A stretch of 64,000 nt of DNA, taken from positions 1 to 64,000 of the forward strand of contig JABLUY010000187.1 in the NCBI GenBank assembly GCA_013306675.1. Reading direction: 5' to 3'. How positions within the stretch are numbered: position 1 is the first letter of the stretch; every line of letters starts with the position of its first letter. Position numbers and translations under genes: made by a program. Shown here piece by piece: positions 17,717 through 26,716 of the stretch. Under the pieces are notes generated by a model. That model was given only the letters and a program-made list of their open reading frames with translations. It ran no database searches and was not told where the DNA came from. Source of the DNA: Thraustochytrium sp. TN22 (lineage: Eukaryota; Sar; Bigyra; Thraustochytrida; Thraustochytriidae).

Positions 17717-18059
17717 AGCGATCCATTCCACCCTCCTTTTTTTGTTGGTAAAAGAAGATGTTCTTGATGACGCCACAGAGGTGCGCACGAGAAGAAGAAG
17801 AGCACAGAAGATAAAACGAGCAAGGCGCGGAGTCGTCGCCCGCCGCGCCAGGTGCGCCCACGCCAGCTCACGCCAGCCCACGCGTTACCTGGCCAAGGTT
17901 GACACATGGGTGCAGCGTTGCGGAGCGCGTGAATGTGAAGCGGTCGCTGCATGGAAGCGATCCAAGGTGCGTGAACAAGCAAAGCATCCTCCTCAGACAA
18001 ATGTCCCCTCCCCCGAAAGAAAAGCTCGTTGTGTGGTTTGTGTGCACGAGTGATCAGGA
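17717..18059. other. Convergent 3' region with decayed duplicate of the kinesin 3' end
   Basis: Lies between the stops of the kinesin (plus) and CDC73 (minus). From about 17,826 to 17,975 the sequence repeats, with many mismatches, the last part of the kinesin coding region (17,538-17,716). Shared words include GGCGCGGAGTC, GCCGCGCCAGG, GGCCAAGGTTGAC and ATGGAAGCGAT. The duplicate does not keep an open kinesin frame. Confidence 0.6.
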
Positions 18060-19334
18060 TCAAAAGGACGTCTTGATGACGCCAGAGGCCAAGAGGTCGG
18101 GCTTCTTGTGCACGAGAAAGTGCTCAATCTCGCCCCAGACGAGATGCTGCTGCAGCGCGTCCTGGTGGCGGCTCTCCTTCTTGAGCGGGATCTTGACGAC
18201 GTTCCAGTCGGCAATGTGCGGCTCGAGCTTTTTGTCATCAAAGTAGATGTGAATGCCGCGGCAAGCATTAAAGATCTGCGCGGTGTCGCGCAGCCTCCAG
18301 TCCTTGAACTGCCAGGTAGGGCCGAAGGTGATGACGGCGGCCAGGCGCTTCCAGTGCTGGTCCTGGAAGCGCTTGACGGAGTCGACGATCTTGAAGCGCA
18401 CAAATCCGTGCTCGCCGAGGCGCTTCTCGATGTAAACCTCGGTCTTGCGCGAGGGGTCGCGCTTGCGCGCCTCGTCCGGGTGCACGTACTTGCCGTCTAC
18501 AAGGAAGTCGCGCACGTTGTAGAGCGTGATGGGCGCGGTGGGCGCGGCCGGCACGACAATGATGGGGCAGCCCATGTTGGTGCGCCGCTGGGTCTCGGCG
18601 GGGCCCGTCCCGCTGCCACCCACGCCCTGCTGTTTGCTGCGGTGCGCCTCGTTCACCAGGCGCAGCACGTCGGCCGCGAAGTTGTGCGAGCTCATGAGCA
18701 CCTTGATGCGGTCCCTGCGGACGCCCTCGCGCCGCTGGATCTTGCGCAACAGCATGTCCTCCGGGCTCTGCCGTGGCCTGCCACCGTCCAGGTCGTCCTG
18801 GTCCGCCGGGCTCCCGCCTGCGCCTGCCTTGCGCTTCTCGCGCAGCGCCGCCTGGTCGCCCTGGCCGCGCGCCTGCTGCTGCTGCTGCTGCTGCGCCGCC
18901 GCCGCCGCCGTTCCCCCGGCCGCCGCCTTGCCCTTGCCGCGCCTCTGGTCCTGCTCCTGTCCCGCCGCGCCGCTGCTGTCGCCGCTGCGGATGACAAAGT
19001 GCTTGCTCACCTTGTCCGTCTTGCCCTGCAGGTACGACATGAGCTCGCGGCCGGCAATGAACTGGATGAACAGCAGATCCGGGTACTTGTCCTTCTCCTT
19101 CAAGTGCGTCTGCGTGTACGCCGTGCGCTGGCTCGCGTACCTGACGTAGAGCGCGATCGACCCCACGGACACCGGCTTGTCGCCGTCCGTCGTCCGCAGC
19201 GACGTCTCCATCGTCTTGGGCAGCTTGCTGCCGTCCGCGAACTCTACATCCTCGCCGGCGTCCTTGATCTCCTCCTTGCCGCTCACCGCCGCGCGCAGCT
19301 TCGCCAGGGCCTCCTCGGGCGTTGCGCCCGCCAT
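18060..19334 (-). CDS. CDC73: Cdc73/parafibromin, Paf1 complex subunit
   Basis: A 424-residue homologue of Cdc73 (parafibromin), the Paf1-complex subunit that rides on elongating RNA polymerase II and helps histone modification and 3'-end formation in the nucleus. The C-terminal Ras-like Cdc73 domain is clear: PIIVVPAAPTAPITLYNVRD, FLVDGKYV, RFKIVDSV, WKRLAAVITFGPTWQFKDW and the last block FLVHKKPDLL. The N-terminus (PEEALAKLRAAVSGKEEI) is the usual short first segment. The middle contains a Gln/Ala low-complexity run. It is shorter than human parafibromin (531) and similar to yeast Cdc73 (393). The start is the ATG at 19334; the upstream frame is only Arg/Ala repeats. Confidence 0.93.
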   Translation of the reverse strand: MAGATPEEALAKLRAAVSGKEEIKDAGEDVEFADGSKLPKTMETSLRTTDGDKPVSVGSIALYVRYASQRTAYTQTHLKEKDKYPDLLFIQFIAGRELMSYLQGKTDKVSKHFVIRSGDSSGAAGQEQDQRRGKGKAAAGGTAAAAAQQQQQQQARGQGDQAALREKRKAGAGGSPADQDDLDGGRPRQSPEDMLLRKIQRREGVRRDRIKVLMSSHNFAADVLRLVNEAHRSKQQGVGGSGTGPAETQRRTNMGCPIIVVPAAPTAPITLYNVRDFLVDGKYVHPDEARKRDPSRKTEVYIEKRLGEHGFVRFKIVDSVKRFQDQHWKRLAAVITFGPTWQFKDWRLRDTAQIFNACRGIHIYFDDKKLEPHIADWNVVKIPLKKESRHQDALQQHLVWGEIEHFLVHKKPDLLASGVIKTSF

Positions 19335-19369
19335 CTCGCCCAGCCGCTGGCCGCGCTGTGGACCGGGCC

Positions 19370-19462
19370 TGGCCGCGCCGCGCTGCGCCGCGCCGCGCCG
19401 CGCCGCGCCGCGCTGCGCTCTGCCGCGCCGAGCCGCGCCGCGCGCCGCCGCGCGCCCGCCGC
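19370..19462. repeat. CGCCGCGCCGCGCTG low-complexity tract
   Basis: Short imperfect repeats of CCGCGCCGCG with CTGCG interruptions lie immediately upstream of the CDC73 ATG, seen directly. Confidence 0.7.
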
Positions 19463-19554
19463 GCTTAGCCCGTCCGCGCCGCCGCGAGCGAGCTTTGATC
19501 GATACCCAGCACTCTTTGGTTGCCTTTCTAACGCAGAAACCGCCTCGGAAGAAA

Positions 19555-19591
19555 CGTGCCATCGGCCGTTGGTTTACCGGCCGATGGCACG
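19555..19591. repeat. Perfect 14-bp inverted repeat with 9-bp loop
   Basis: The left arm CGTGCCATCGGCCG (19,555-19,568) is the exact reverse complement of the right arm CGGCCGATGGCACG (19,578-19,591), separated by TTGGTTTAC. It could form a strong hairpin or be a dimer-binding operator about 220 bp upstream of CDC73. Confidence 0.75.
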
Positions 19592-19923
19592 GCCGCGCAG
19601 GACGGCATCACGGTTGGCATTCGCGAACGTTTTTTGTTTGAACGAGAGCATCATCTGCAACAAAGCAAGCACCGTTCCGAATCGCGGTATTCATTTCATA
19701 AATCGAAAAGCATGATCTGTCGAGTTTTTCGCGCAGGCAACCAGTCGCCGGCCGCAGGACAACTTGACCGCATCCTTGGAAAGCAAGCAAGCAAGCATCG
19801 TTCGAGACGGAGTTTTCCAAAGCAAGATCTGTATTTCGTGTTGTTAGCATGCAATCAAGTGTATGTATGTCGCTGATGGCGCCTCGGTTTGCTCTTCCGT
19901 CCATGACGCTTCCTTGCACATGA

Positions 19924-22900
19924 TCAGGAGTCGGAGAGGATCTCCTCAAGAGCGTGGCGAGCGTCAGGAGCGAGCTTGGCGAGAAGGGCGTCGCGCTGGG
20001 GAGCGGATGCGAGAAGCTGGCGAGCGAGGGGCGGCAGGGCCTCCTCGGTAGACTTGTCGAGGATCTCCTTGACGTCATCGTCGTCGCCGCTCTCGGCGAG
20101 CTTCTCGTTGTTGAGGAGCGTGGCAAAGAGGCCGGCGAGCACGCGCACGATCTCGAAAAGGTTGGCGCTGTTGGGGCCGAGGAGGCCGGCGTCGTGGGCC
20201 TCAAGGAGCTTCCAGAGCAGGCGGTGCGAGTACCGGGCCTCCTCCATATCCTCCTGCAGCGGCAGGTTGGCGAGCCAGGTGCGCATGAGGTCGTTCTGCA
20301 CAGGCGCCACGGCCTGCGCGTGGTGGCGGTAGATCTTACCGAGCACGGAGACGGCGTTGTCCTTGACACTGGTGGCGTCGTCGGCGTGGCGAATGACGTC
20401 GATCAGGAGCTGAACGGTGCGCGTGGCGTCGCGGGCGAAGCGCTGCGGCGCATGCTGCGCGACCTGACCCAGGCCGTAAACGGCGCTCTGCTGGAGGTCC
20501 TCGTCGTCGCTCTGCGCGTACTGCAGCATGGCCGGGTAGGCTGTGTCCAGGTACTGGTGCGCACCGGGGCCGCCGTACTCGATGATGTCGTCGTAGAGGC
20601 ACATGGCGTTGTGGCGCAGGGCGTCGTCCTGATCGGCAAGGAGAACGCGCAGAAAGGGGTGCATGATCTCGTGGAAGACCGGGACGACGGGCGGGCCCAT
20701 GAGCTTGATGATGTAGCCGATGCAGTCGATGATGTCGCTCATGAACTCGGTCTCCCACTCGTTGAGCTCGGTCATGTACTCCTCGATGGCGTCAGCCGCG
20801 TAGCCGGAGCGCCGCATGCGCGCGACAGCCTCGACGCGGCGCTGCACGCTCTGCGCAGCGACGCCGCGCAGCACGCTCACCATCTGCGGCACGAGCTGGA
20901 TGGGCGGCACGAGCTCGGGCTGCGGGCGGCCGCTCTCCTCGTCGTAGTCCTCGCCGCCGGAGAACCAGCAGATGCGCATGCAGCGCTCGAGCGCGCTGGC
21001 GAAGCCGGCGCGGTGCTCCGGGCCGGAGCTGTGCTCGAGCGGGTCCTCGTCCGGATCGGTGCGGCTCGCCTGGTCGATGCCCGAGAGCAGCGCGGTGCAA
21101 ATGGTCACGAGCAGCTTCTGCGCCGGCTCCATGGTGTGGCCCTGCTCGAAGAGCGACTTCCACGCGGCGTGCAGCAGCGAGGCGGCGCCCTCGGCCGCCT
21201 TGACGGCCGCGTACACGTTGAGCTTGTCGCTGATGGCCGGCAGCACCACGGCCAGCGCCTCCTCCAGATACGGCGCCATGCCGACGCCAACGGCGTCCGC
21301 GATGCTGTCCAGCGCGTCCAGGGCGTTCACGCGCATCTGCAGCACGTACACGTTGGCCGTCACGCGGTACGTGCCGGCACCACGCACGTCCTTGGTCACG
21401 GTGGCCATGCCGTTGGAGTCGTCCAGGGCGCCGCTGCTCTCCGCCGCGGCAGCCGCCGCGGCGGCCGACGACCGCGAGCCGCTGCCCGCGCCGCCCTCGG
21501 CCAGCACGTCCTGCACGTCGAGGCCAACGTCCATCTTGAGCGCGCGGTAGATGACGGGCAGCACGTGCGGCAGGTACGGCACAAAGTCGTCGCCCATCAC
21601 GGCCGAGACGCGCTTGCAAAAGTCGAAGATGCCATCCTGCGCCATGAAGTCATCCGCGCTCGACTGCAGCAGCAGGCCCATCACCTCGTTCGCGTCCTGC
21701 TGGAAGCGCTCCTTGCCCACGGCCTCGGCGATGGCAGCAATGCACGACATGGCCGCGCCGCGCAGCGCGCCGCCGCCGCTGCCGCCGCTGCCGCCGCCGC
21801 TGCCGGCCGCGCCCGCCGCCTGGCCCTGCGGCGAGGCGATCAGCTGCTTGATGCCCGGCACGAGGTCGTCGTAAAAGGCGCCAAAGCTCTCGCCCGCCAC
21901 GCTGGCCACCTGGCCCAGCGCCATCATGGCGTCCTCCTGGAGGCCAGCCGGCCCGTTCTGCAGGCAGGCCACGAGCGCACGCAGCAGGCGCTGCGTCTGC
22001 GGGCCCTCGATCTGCTCCGTCGGGCACAGCTCCTCGTCCAAAAAGGACTCCAGCCCGCGGCACGCGCACGAGCGCACCGCCGGCGCCAGCCCGGGCGCCT
22101 CCAGCGTCGCCAGAAGCGTCGTGAGCACAAAGCCGCCCAGCTCCGCGTTCTCGTCGCGGAAGGCGCCCTTGAGGCCCGGCGCCAGCACCAGCTCGCGCAG
22201 CGCAGCCAGGGCCATGTAGCGCACCTGCTCGTCGGCATCGGCAAGCAGTGGCTGCAGCGCCTGCACCACCTCGCCCAGGCCGCCGCGCATCTGCGCGCCC
22301 AGCGGCGCGGCCAGCACGCCCACGCTCGAGACGCCCGCGAGCCGCTCCGCCGCGGACCCGGCCGCCTGCATGGCCGGCGCCAGCGTGCGGAAGACCGTCG
22401 TCAGAAACGCAGCCTTGTCCTCGTCCGCCGTCAGGCTGGCGGCCAGCGTCTCGAGCGCCGCCAGCGCGCTGCCGCGCATGCCCGGGCTCAGCACCAGCAG
22501 CAGGTCCGCCGCCGACGGGTGGAAGTCCTCGCCCCAGTCGTCCGCCCATTCTTCGTCCTCGCACTGCACGCGCACCAGGAGCCGCACCAGGTTCTCCACA
22601 AAGCCGGCGTCGCCGCCCAGAGCCACCTTGGGCCGCTTGCGCGCCAGCTCCACGAAGAGCTGCAGCGCCTGGCACCGCGTGCCGTCGTCCAGCGCCGCGC
22701 GCTCCACGAGCCGCAGCAGCGACATGCACGTCGGCCCCAGCGACCCGTCAAACGCCCACATGCACTTGCTGCTCAGCGCGTCCAGCGCCTCCAGCATGCG
22801 CGCCGCCTGGTCCTGCGCGCGCTGCGAGCTTGACGACCCGTCTAGCGCGCGCACCACCGCCTCCACCAGCTCCGGCAGCACGCCCTCCAAAAAGCCGCGC

Positions 22901-23493
22901 AGCTCCTCGGGCTGCCGCGCGCTCAGCATCACCTGGCACACCGCCTCGCCCGCGAACAGCTGTGCCTCCGGTTCCTGCCGCTGCCGCGCCACGCCGCCCA
23001 GCGTCTCCACCACGCCGCGCAGCTCCGGCTCCACCAGCGGGAAGCAGAACTCCGCCAGCTTGCCCAGCAGGAAGAGCACCACCACGCGCTGCGCAGCACC
23101 AGCCTTGCCCACGGCCTCGGTCGCCCACCGCACCAGCGAGCCCTGCTGCGCCAGCTCCTCGCCCGGCATCACCACCAGCGCGTGCACAGCCATCATGCCC
23201 AGCCGCACGTCTGCCTCGCGCTCCACGATCTGCACCAGGCCCTTGCACGCCGAGTTCTTGCTCGCCGACGCCGTGTGCTGCCACGCCTCGCCGCGCACCG
23301 CGCGCCTCAGCAGCACCAGCGCCAGGTGCCGCTGCGCAGGCTCCGCATCCCCGGACACCGCGCACCTCACCAGGCCGTCCACCACGCCGCTCGCGTCTGC
23401 CTGGACGCGCTCGTTGTAGACGCGCTCCGCGTGCCCGCGCGCGGCATTGTCCGCCGACAGCAGCGCCGCCAGCACCGCGCTCAGCTCCGCCAT
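19924..23493 (-). CDS. Importin-5-like karyopherin beta
   Basis: A 1189-residue HEAT-repeat protein of the importin-beta superfamily, closest in pattern to importin-5/RanBP5/Kap121. The block LRGAAMSCIAAIAEAVGKERFQQDANEVMGLLLQ (residues near 580-615) matches the RanBP5 equivalent ([21 protein letters not shown]). The N-terminus MAELSAVLAALLSADNAARGHAE is the usual first HEAT repeat with an importin N-terminal Ran-binding look. Length fits the family (about 1100). An acidic segment (GIDQASRTDPDEDPLEHS) and a Gly/Ser/Ala insertion (GAAGSGGGSGGSGGGA) interrupt the repeats. It should carry cargo such as ribosomal proteins and histones into the nucleus and release it on Ran-GTP. The start is the first ATG in frame (23493). 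Confidence 0.92.
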   Translation of the reverse strand: MAELSAVLAALLSADNAARGHAERVYNERVQADASGVVDGLVRCAVSGDAEPAQRHLALVLLRRAVRGEAWQHTASASKNSACKGLVQIVEREADVRLGMMAVHALVVMPGEELAQQGSLVRWATEAVGKAGAAQRVVVLFLLGKLAEFCFPLVEPELRGVVETLGGVARQRQEPEAQLFAGEAVCQVMLSARQPEELRGFLEGVLPELVEAVVRALDGSSSSQRAQDQAARMLEALDALSSKCMWAFDGSLGPTCMSLLRLVERAALDDGTRCQALQLFVELARKRPKVALGGDAGFVENLVRLLVRVQCEDEEWADDWGEDFHPSAADLLLVLSPGMRGSALAALETLAASLTADEDKAAFLTTVFRTLAPAMQAAGSAAERLAGVSSVGVLAAPLGAQMRGGLGEVVQALQPLLADADEQVRYMALAALRELVLAPGLKGAFRDENAELGGFVLTTLLATLEAPGLAPAVRSCACRGLESFLDEELCPTEQIEGPQTQRLLRALVACLQNGPAGLQEDAMMALGQVASVAGESFGAFYDDLVPGIKQLIASPQGQAAGAAGSGGGSGGSGGGALRGAAMSCIAAIAEAVGKERFQQDANEVMGLLLQSSADDFMAQDGIFDFCKRVSAVMGDDFVPYLPHVLPVIYRALKMDVGLDVQDVLAEGGAGSGSRSSAAAAAAAAESSGALDDSNGMATVTKDVRGAGTYRVTANVYVLQMRVNALDALDSIADAVGVGMAPYLEEALAVVLPAISDKLNVYAAVKAAEGAASLLHAAWKSLFEQGHTMEPAQKLLVTICTALLSGIDQASRTDPDEDPLEHSSGPEHRAGFASALERCMRICWFSGGEDYDEESGRPQPELVPPIQLVPQMVSVLRGVAAQSVQRRVEAVARMRRSGYAADAIEEYMTELNEWETEFMSDIIDCIGYIIKLMGPPVVPVFHEIMHPFLRVLLADQDDALRHNAMCLYDDIIEYGGPGAHQYLDTAYPAMLQYAQSDDEDLQQSAVYGLGQVAQHAPQRFARDATRTVQLLIDVIRHADDATSVKDNAVSVLGKIYRHHAQAVAPVQNDLMRTWLANLPLQEDMEEARYSHRLLWKLLEAHDAGLLGPNSANLFEIVRVLAGLFATLLNNEKLAESGDDDDVKEILDKSTEEALPPLARQLLASAPQRDALLAKLAPDARHALEEILSDS

Positions 23494-23859
23494 GCTCTCG
23501 CCAGCCCGCGCTGCGCGCGCCGCCACTGCCCCTCGCTCTGCTCCGCTCCGCTCCGCTCCACTCCGCTGCGCGCCTCGCTCTCCTCGCGAATCGCTTGCGC
23601 TTCGGGGTCTGCCGACCGACTGACCGTCTTTGATCGAGCTCAGGCCCCGGCCTGCGCACGGCCGTCGTTAGGTTCGCCGAGCCGCCGTTAGGTCCTGCGG
23701 CGGCGCGGCCAGCTCAACAAGCACCGGCCCCCTCCGGGCTGTGCTGGGGCCTCTCGGCCACCGGCAGCGCCCAGGAAGATAACTTTGAACGCTTGCGGCC
23801 CTCCAGCCGCGTGGACAACACACGAACGAAGAACTGTTAAAGTAGAAGCGCTTGACTTG
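23494..23859. other. Intergenic region, importin promoter and dynamin-like copy 1 3' end
   Basis: Contains (GCTCC)n repeats directly upstream of the importin ATG (23,525-23,575), then mixed sequence. At its right end (from 23,855) it enters the left boundary of the duplicated GTPase unit. No gene is seen. Confidence 0.45.
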
Positions 23860-25857
23860 TTAGGCGATACGGGCCACGCAGCGCTGGACAAGGTCCACGC
23901 GCTCTTGGAGCGCCTGGCGCCGCGCCATCTGGGCGTCGTCCTCGGATAGACAGTGCTCGCGCAGGACAGGGTCGCTGGCAAGCTCTGTGGAGATCGACTT
24001 GATGGCTTGCTGCACGGAGAGGACCAGCTGCGTGTAGACGATGCGCGGGACCTGGAGGCGCATGGTCCTGATCACGTGAAGCGCCTGCTGCTGCGTTCGA
24101 CGGAGAACCATCAGGACGGAGGCGTTGGCGCCGCTCTCGTCTTCCGCTGGGACCAGCGAACGCATCAAAATGTCCAACGCGGCGCGCCCCGGTCCGCCCG
24201 TCACGCTTTCCACCGCATCGGCCACGCCAATGCGCTGCGGGCGACTCAGCGTGCTCAAAATGCCCAGAAAGTCGTTCCCTGGGCCGTCCATTCCAACTAG
24301 GTCGCCATTCGCGCCAAAGCGCGGGTACATGCGCTCAGCGTCTGCCAGTGCGTACAGGTATTCTTGCACAGAGGCATGCTTCTGGCGCGCGCGCTCATGC
24401 AGGCGCTGCCGCACGGTCTCCACGAGCCGGGCGAAGCCGCGCGCCAGGCGGACCTGCTCCGGCTCGTCCAAGAGCGCATCGATGGCGCGGTGCACCTCCT
24501 CGAGGGCCTGGAGGGCGAAGCCGTCCATACTCTCCTGGAGCGGCTGCGCCACGCACTCGTCCACGAGCGTCTCAAAGGTCCCGATAGATTCCATGTCTGC
24601 GCAGCTGCCGATGTTGCGCATCAGCTCGCTTGCCCTGCGCCGCACGGCCTCGTTTTGCATGAGGGAGTCGTGTCGCGGCGAGATGCGCCGCTGCAAGTCC
24701 TCCCCGAACGCACTAGCCGCATCGTCAAAGTTCCTGCCCAACAAGGTAGCCGGTGCGCCCTTCGGATTGCGCGTCCTCGTCTTCTTGTCCAGGTTCTCGC
24801 GCAGTCCGTCCAGGAAAGCCTGCACCATGCCAAGCTCCTCGTCCTTGCGCAGCGTGCCCAGGCCCTCCAGCTCGCGAGCCAGGCCGGCGCCGTGTGCGCG
24901 CAGCTTCGACTCGAAGTCTCGCTGGAAGCTGCGCAGGAAGCGCTCCTGGATGCCTTGAATGCGCGCGCGCAGCGTCGTTATGCCCCAGAGTTCCGGGTCG
25001 AGCCGGTCAAAGCCGCTGCAGAAGAGCTCCGCCTCGCGTTCCAGCACCTCGCCCGGCGTCAGGCCAGCCTCGTCGCCAAGTCGCGTGCGGACAGCCACGA
25101 ATCCGTGCCGCAGCGTGATACCGCCCGAACCCTTGGACCGGAGCAGCTCCACCACAGCTGCCTTGTGCGAGGCGTCGTGCATGACGTGATCCGTCTTGGT
25201 GATGACGCCAAGCGTGCGGTGGCCCTCCGGGTCCACCTGCCGCGCCAGCTGGAACGCCTTGCAGTTTTGCAGATCCTCGGTGCTCGGGTTCACCACCAGA
25301 ATCACCGCCGCCGGGTTCGCAATGTACCGCTGCACCAGGCTGACCGTGCGCGTGTACATGACCTTGTCCGCGCCTTCGTCCCCGCCCGCCATCACCTGCA
25401 CAATGCCCGGCAGGTCAATGAGCTCCAGGTCCGGTCGGTCCGCCTCGGTCACCTCGACGTGCAGCGGGGCCTCGCCGATGGCCGCCCCGGTCGGCTGCTT
25501 CTCGCGCAGAAGCCGCTGCAGGTCCGCGGGCGTCGCCGCATGCTCCCCGTCCACGGACGCCGTCCACGCGCTGCCCGGCTGCCCGCTTCGCGAGCGCACG
25601 ATGATGGGCCTCGTCGTCACGGTTCCTGTCCCGCGCGGCAGCGCCACGCCCGTCAGCGCCTCCAGCACCGAGCTCTTGGCCGACGACTGGTTCCCGCACA
25701 CCACGATGCCCGGAATGTCCAGGTCCTCCGCCGCCAGCTCCTGCCGCGCCTCCGTCAGCGTATCCAGCAGGTCGCGCACGCGCGCGGCCCCCGTCCACGC
25801 CGCGAGACCCTCGCTCTGGTCGCCATTCCTGTCGCGCGGCGCCTGCTGCGTGCACAT
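23860..25857 (-). CDS. Dynamin/Mx-like large GTPase, copy 1
   Basis: A 665-residue dynamin-superfamily GTPase. G1 is GNQSSAKSS, with Ala where most dynamins have the last Gly (GxxxxGKS). G2 is the Thr of GTVTTRP, G3 is DLPG, and G4 is TKTD. LPRGTGTVTTRPI follows G1 exactly as in Mx and classical dynamins. After the G domain (about residues 45-330) come helical middle and GED-like regions (LLDEPEQVRLARGFARLVETVRQRL and QALHVIRTMRLQVPRIVYTQLVLSVQQAI), but no PH or proline-rich domain. The architecture is therefore Mx/DRP-like. Such proteins self-assemble on membranes or viral ribonucleoproteins. The frame has an upstream ATG at 25968, but copy 2 has GTG there, so the ATG at 25857 (MCTQQAPRD), present in both, is preferred. 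It is divergent from the giant GTPase gene. Confidence 0.9.
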   Translation of the reverse strand: MCTQQAPRDRNGDQSEGLAAWTGAARVRDLLDTLTEARQELAAEDLDIPGIVVCGNQSSAKSSVLEALTGVALPRGTGTVTTRPIIVRSRSGQPGSAWTASVDGEHAATPADLQRLLREKQPTGAAIGEAPLHVEVTEADRPDLELIDLPGIVQVMAGGDEGADKVMYTRTVSLVQRYIANPAAVILVVNPSTEDLQNCKAFQLARQVDPEGHRTLGVITKTDHVMHDASHKAAVVELLRSKGSGGITLRHGFVAVRTRLGDEAGLTPGEVLEREAELFCSGFDRLDPELWGITTLRARIQGIQERFLRSFQRDFESKLRAHGAGLARELEGLGTLRKDEELGMVQAFLDGLRENLDKKTRTRNPKGAPATLLGRNFDDAASAFGEDLQRRISPRHDSLMQNEAVRRRASELMRNIGSCADMESIGTFETLVDECVAQPLQESMDGFALQALEEVHRAIDALLDEPEQVRLARGFARLVETVRQRLHERARQKHASVQEYLYALADAERMYPRFGANGDLVGMDGPGNDFLGILSTLSRPQRIGVADAVESVTGGPGRAALDILMRSLVPAEDESGANASVLMVLRRTQQQALHVIRTMRLQVPRIVYTQLVLSVQQAIKSISTELASDPVLREHCLSEDDAQMARRQALQERVDLVQRCVARIA

Positions 25858-26468
25858 GATCCTGTTGGCTCCCAAGAGCTCGCGCTTTCCAGTTCTGTTG
25901 CCGCCCCCATCGCCGCGCTGCGTCTCGCCGGATGCGAGCGTCTCACCGCGGCCCCGCAGCGCGTGCATCTTGCCAGATTTGCTGCCACTGCCAGCGTCTC
26001 GCCAGATCGCTGACCAGGGCCGCCCGTCACCGGTTCGGCTGCTGCTGCCACCGCCGCGCTCTGCGTCTCGCCGGACGCGTGCGTCTCGCCGGACGCGAGC
26101 GTATCATCGCAGCCGCGCAGCCCGCGAGCGCCTCGTCGCAGCCGCGCAGCGCGTGCACCTCGCCGAGCCTGGACGAGCCAGTCTCACCAGACCGCCTACC
26201 GGGGCGTTCGCCGGGCAACTTCGCGCGCAGCGCCGCGGATCAAAGTCGATTGCTTCTTCCAAGTTCGCTCCTCCGCCTCCGAGTCCGAGTCGCCACGACT
26301 TTACCGTACTAAGTCGACCACCCCGTACAGCCCGAGACCACGGTCTCGGTTGGACCCTAACTTGAACTCTTCTGCGGGTGCATGGCAAGGCGGCCTGACA
26401 TCGAATCGCCCCACATCGGAGGCACATCTTGAGCACCGTGTGCGGTGTGGGTGTGCGCCATCATGATG

Positions 26469-26507
26469 TGCGCCGCATGGCCATCAAGATCTGCGCCGCA
26501 TGGCCAT
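26469..26507. repeat. 16-bp direct repeat in the divergent spacer
   Basis: TGCGCCGCATGGCCAT occurs twice with a 23-bp period. The pair is not present in the unit 2 spacer. Confidence 0.7.
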
Positions 26508-26571
26508 GATCTCACCTCACAAAAGCCCCTGCACCTTTTTCAACTTGAACGCCTGCCGCGATCTTCGAACG

Positions 26572-26589
26572 CGCGTCTGCGCAGACGCG
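26572..26589. promoter_or_regulatory. 18-bp perfect palindrome, unit 1
   Basis: CGCGTCTGCGCAGACGCG is exactly self-complementary and sits upstream of the giant GTPase gene. The identical 18 bases are at 33,548-33,565 in unit 2, inside a spacer that is otherwise diverged. It could bind a dimeric regulator; that is inference. Confidence 0.55.
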
Positions 26590-26716
26590 GCTGCCCGTGC
26601 CTTTGAAGACGACTGCAAAGCTCAAACGCAGCAATCTGAACAAGAAAAGGGGGAAAGACCTTAGGCCTTTGGGCGACGCTGACGGGGCTAGAGCAGAGGT
26701 TGGTGGTAGCCTCTTC

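Larger units (their letters stand above)
19335..19923. other. CDC73 upstream region / importin 3' region
   Basis: About 590 bp between the start of CDC73 and the stop of the importin gene, both on the minus strand. The part next to CDC73 (19,370-19,470) is a GCCGCGC-rich tract. The middle holds a perfect inverted repeat (19,555-19,591). The rest, toward the importin, is AT-richer and should contain the importin polyadenylation site. No gene is seen. Confidence 0.45.
25858..26716. promoter_or_regulatory. Divergent promoter region of GTPase pair 1
   Basis: The region between the two outward-facing ATGs. The ends resemble unit 2 (about 60-100 bp on each side); the centre does not. It contains a 16-bp direct repeat TGCGCCGCATGGCCAT at 26,469-26,484 and 26,492-26,507, and an 18-bp perfect palindrome at 26,572-26,589 that is kept in unit 2. 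The last part (26,597-26,716) is open in the GTPase frame from a GTG but has no ATG; it is either 5' UTR or a non-ATG extension. Confidence 0.5.

Noticed and set aside
19954-22833. A 959-residue open frame antisense to the importin gene
   Set aside because: Composition (Arg, His, Ala, Leu) mirrors the importin codons; no independent protein features.
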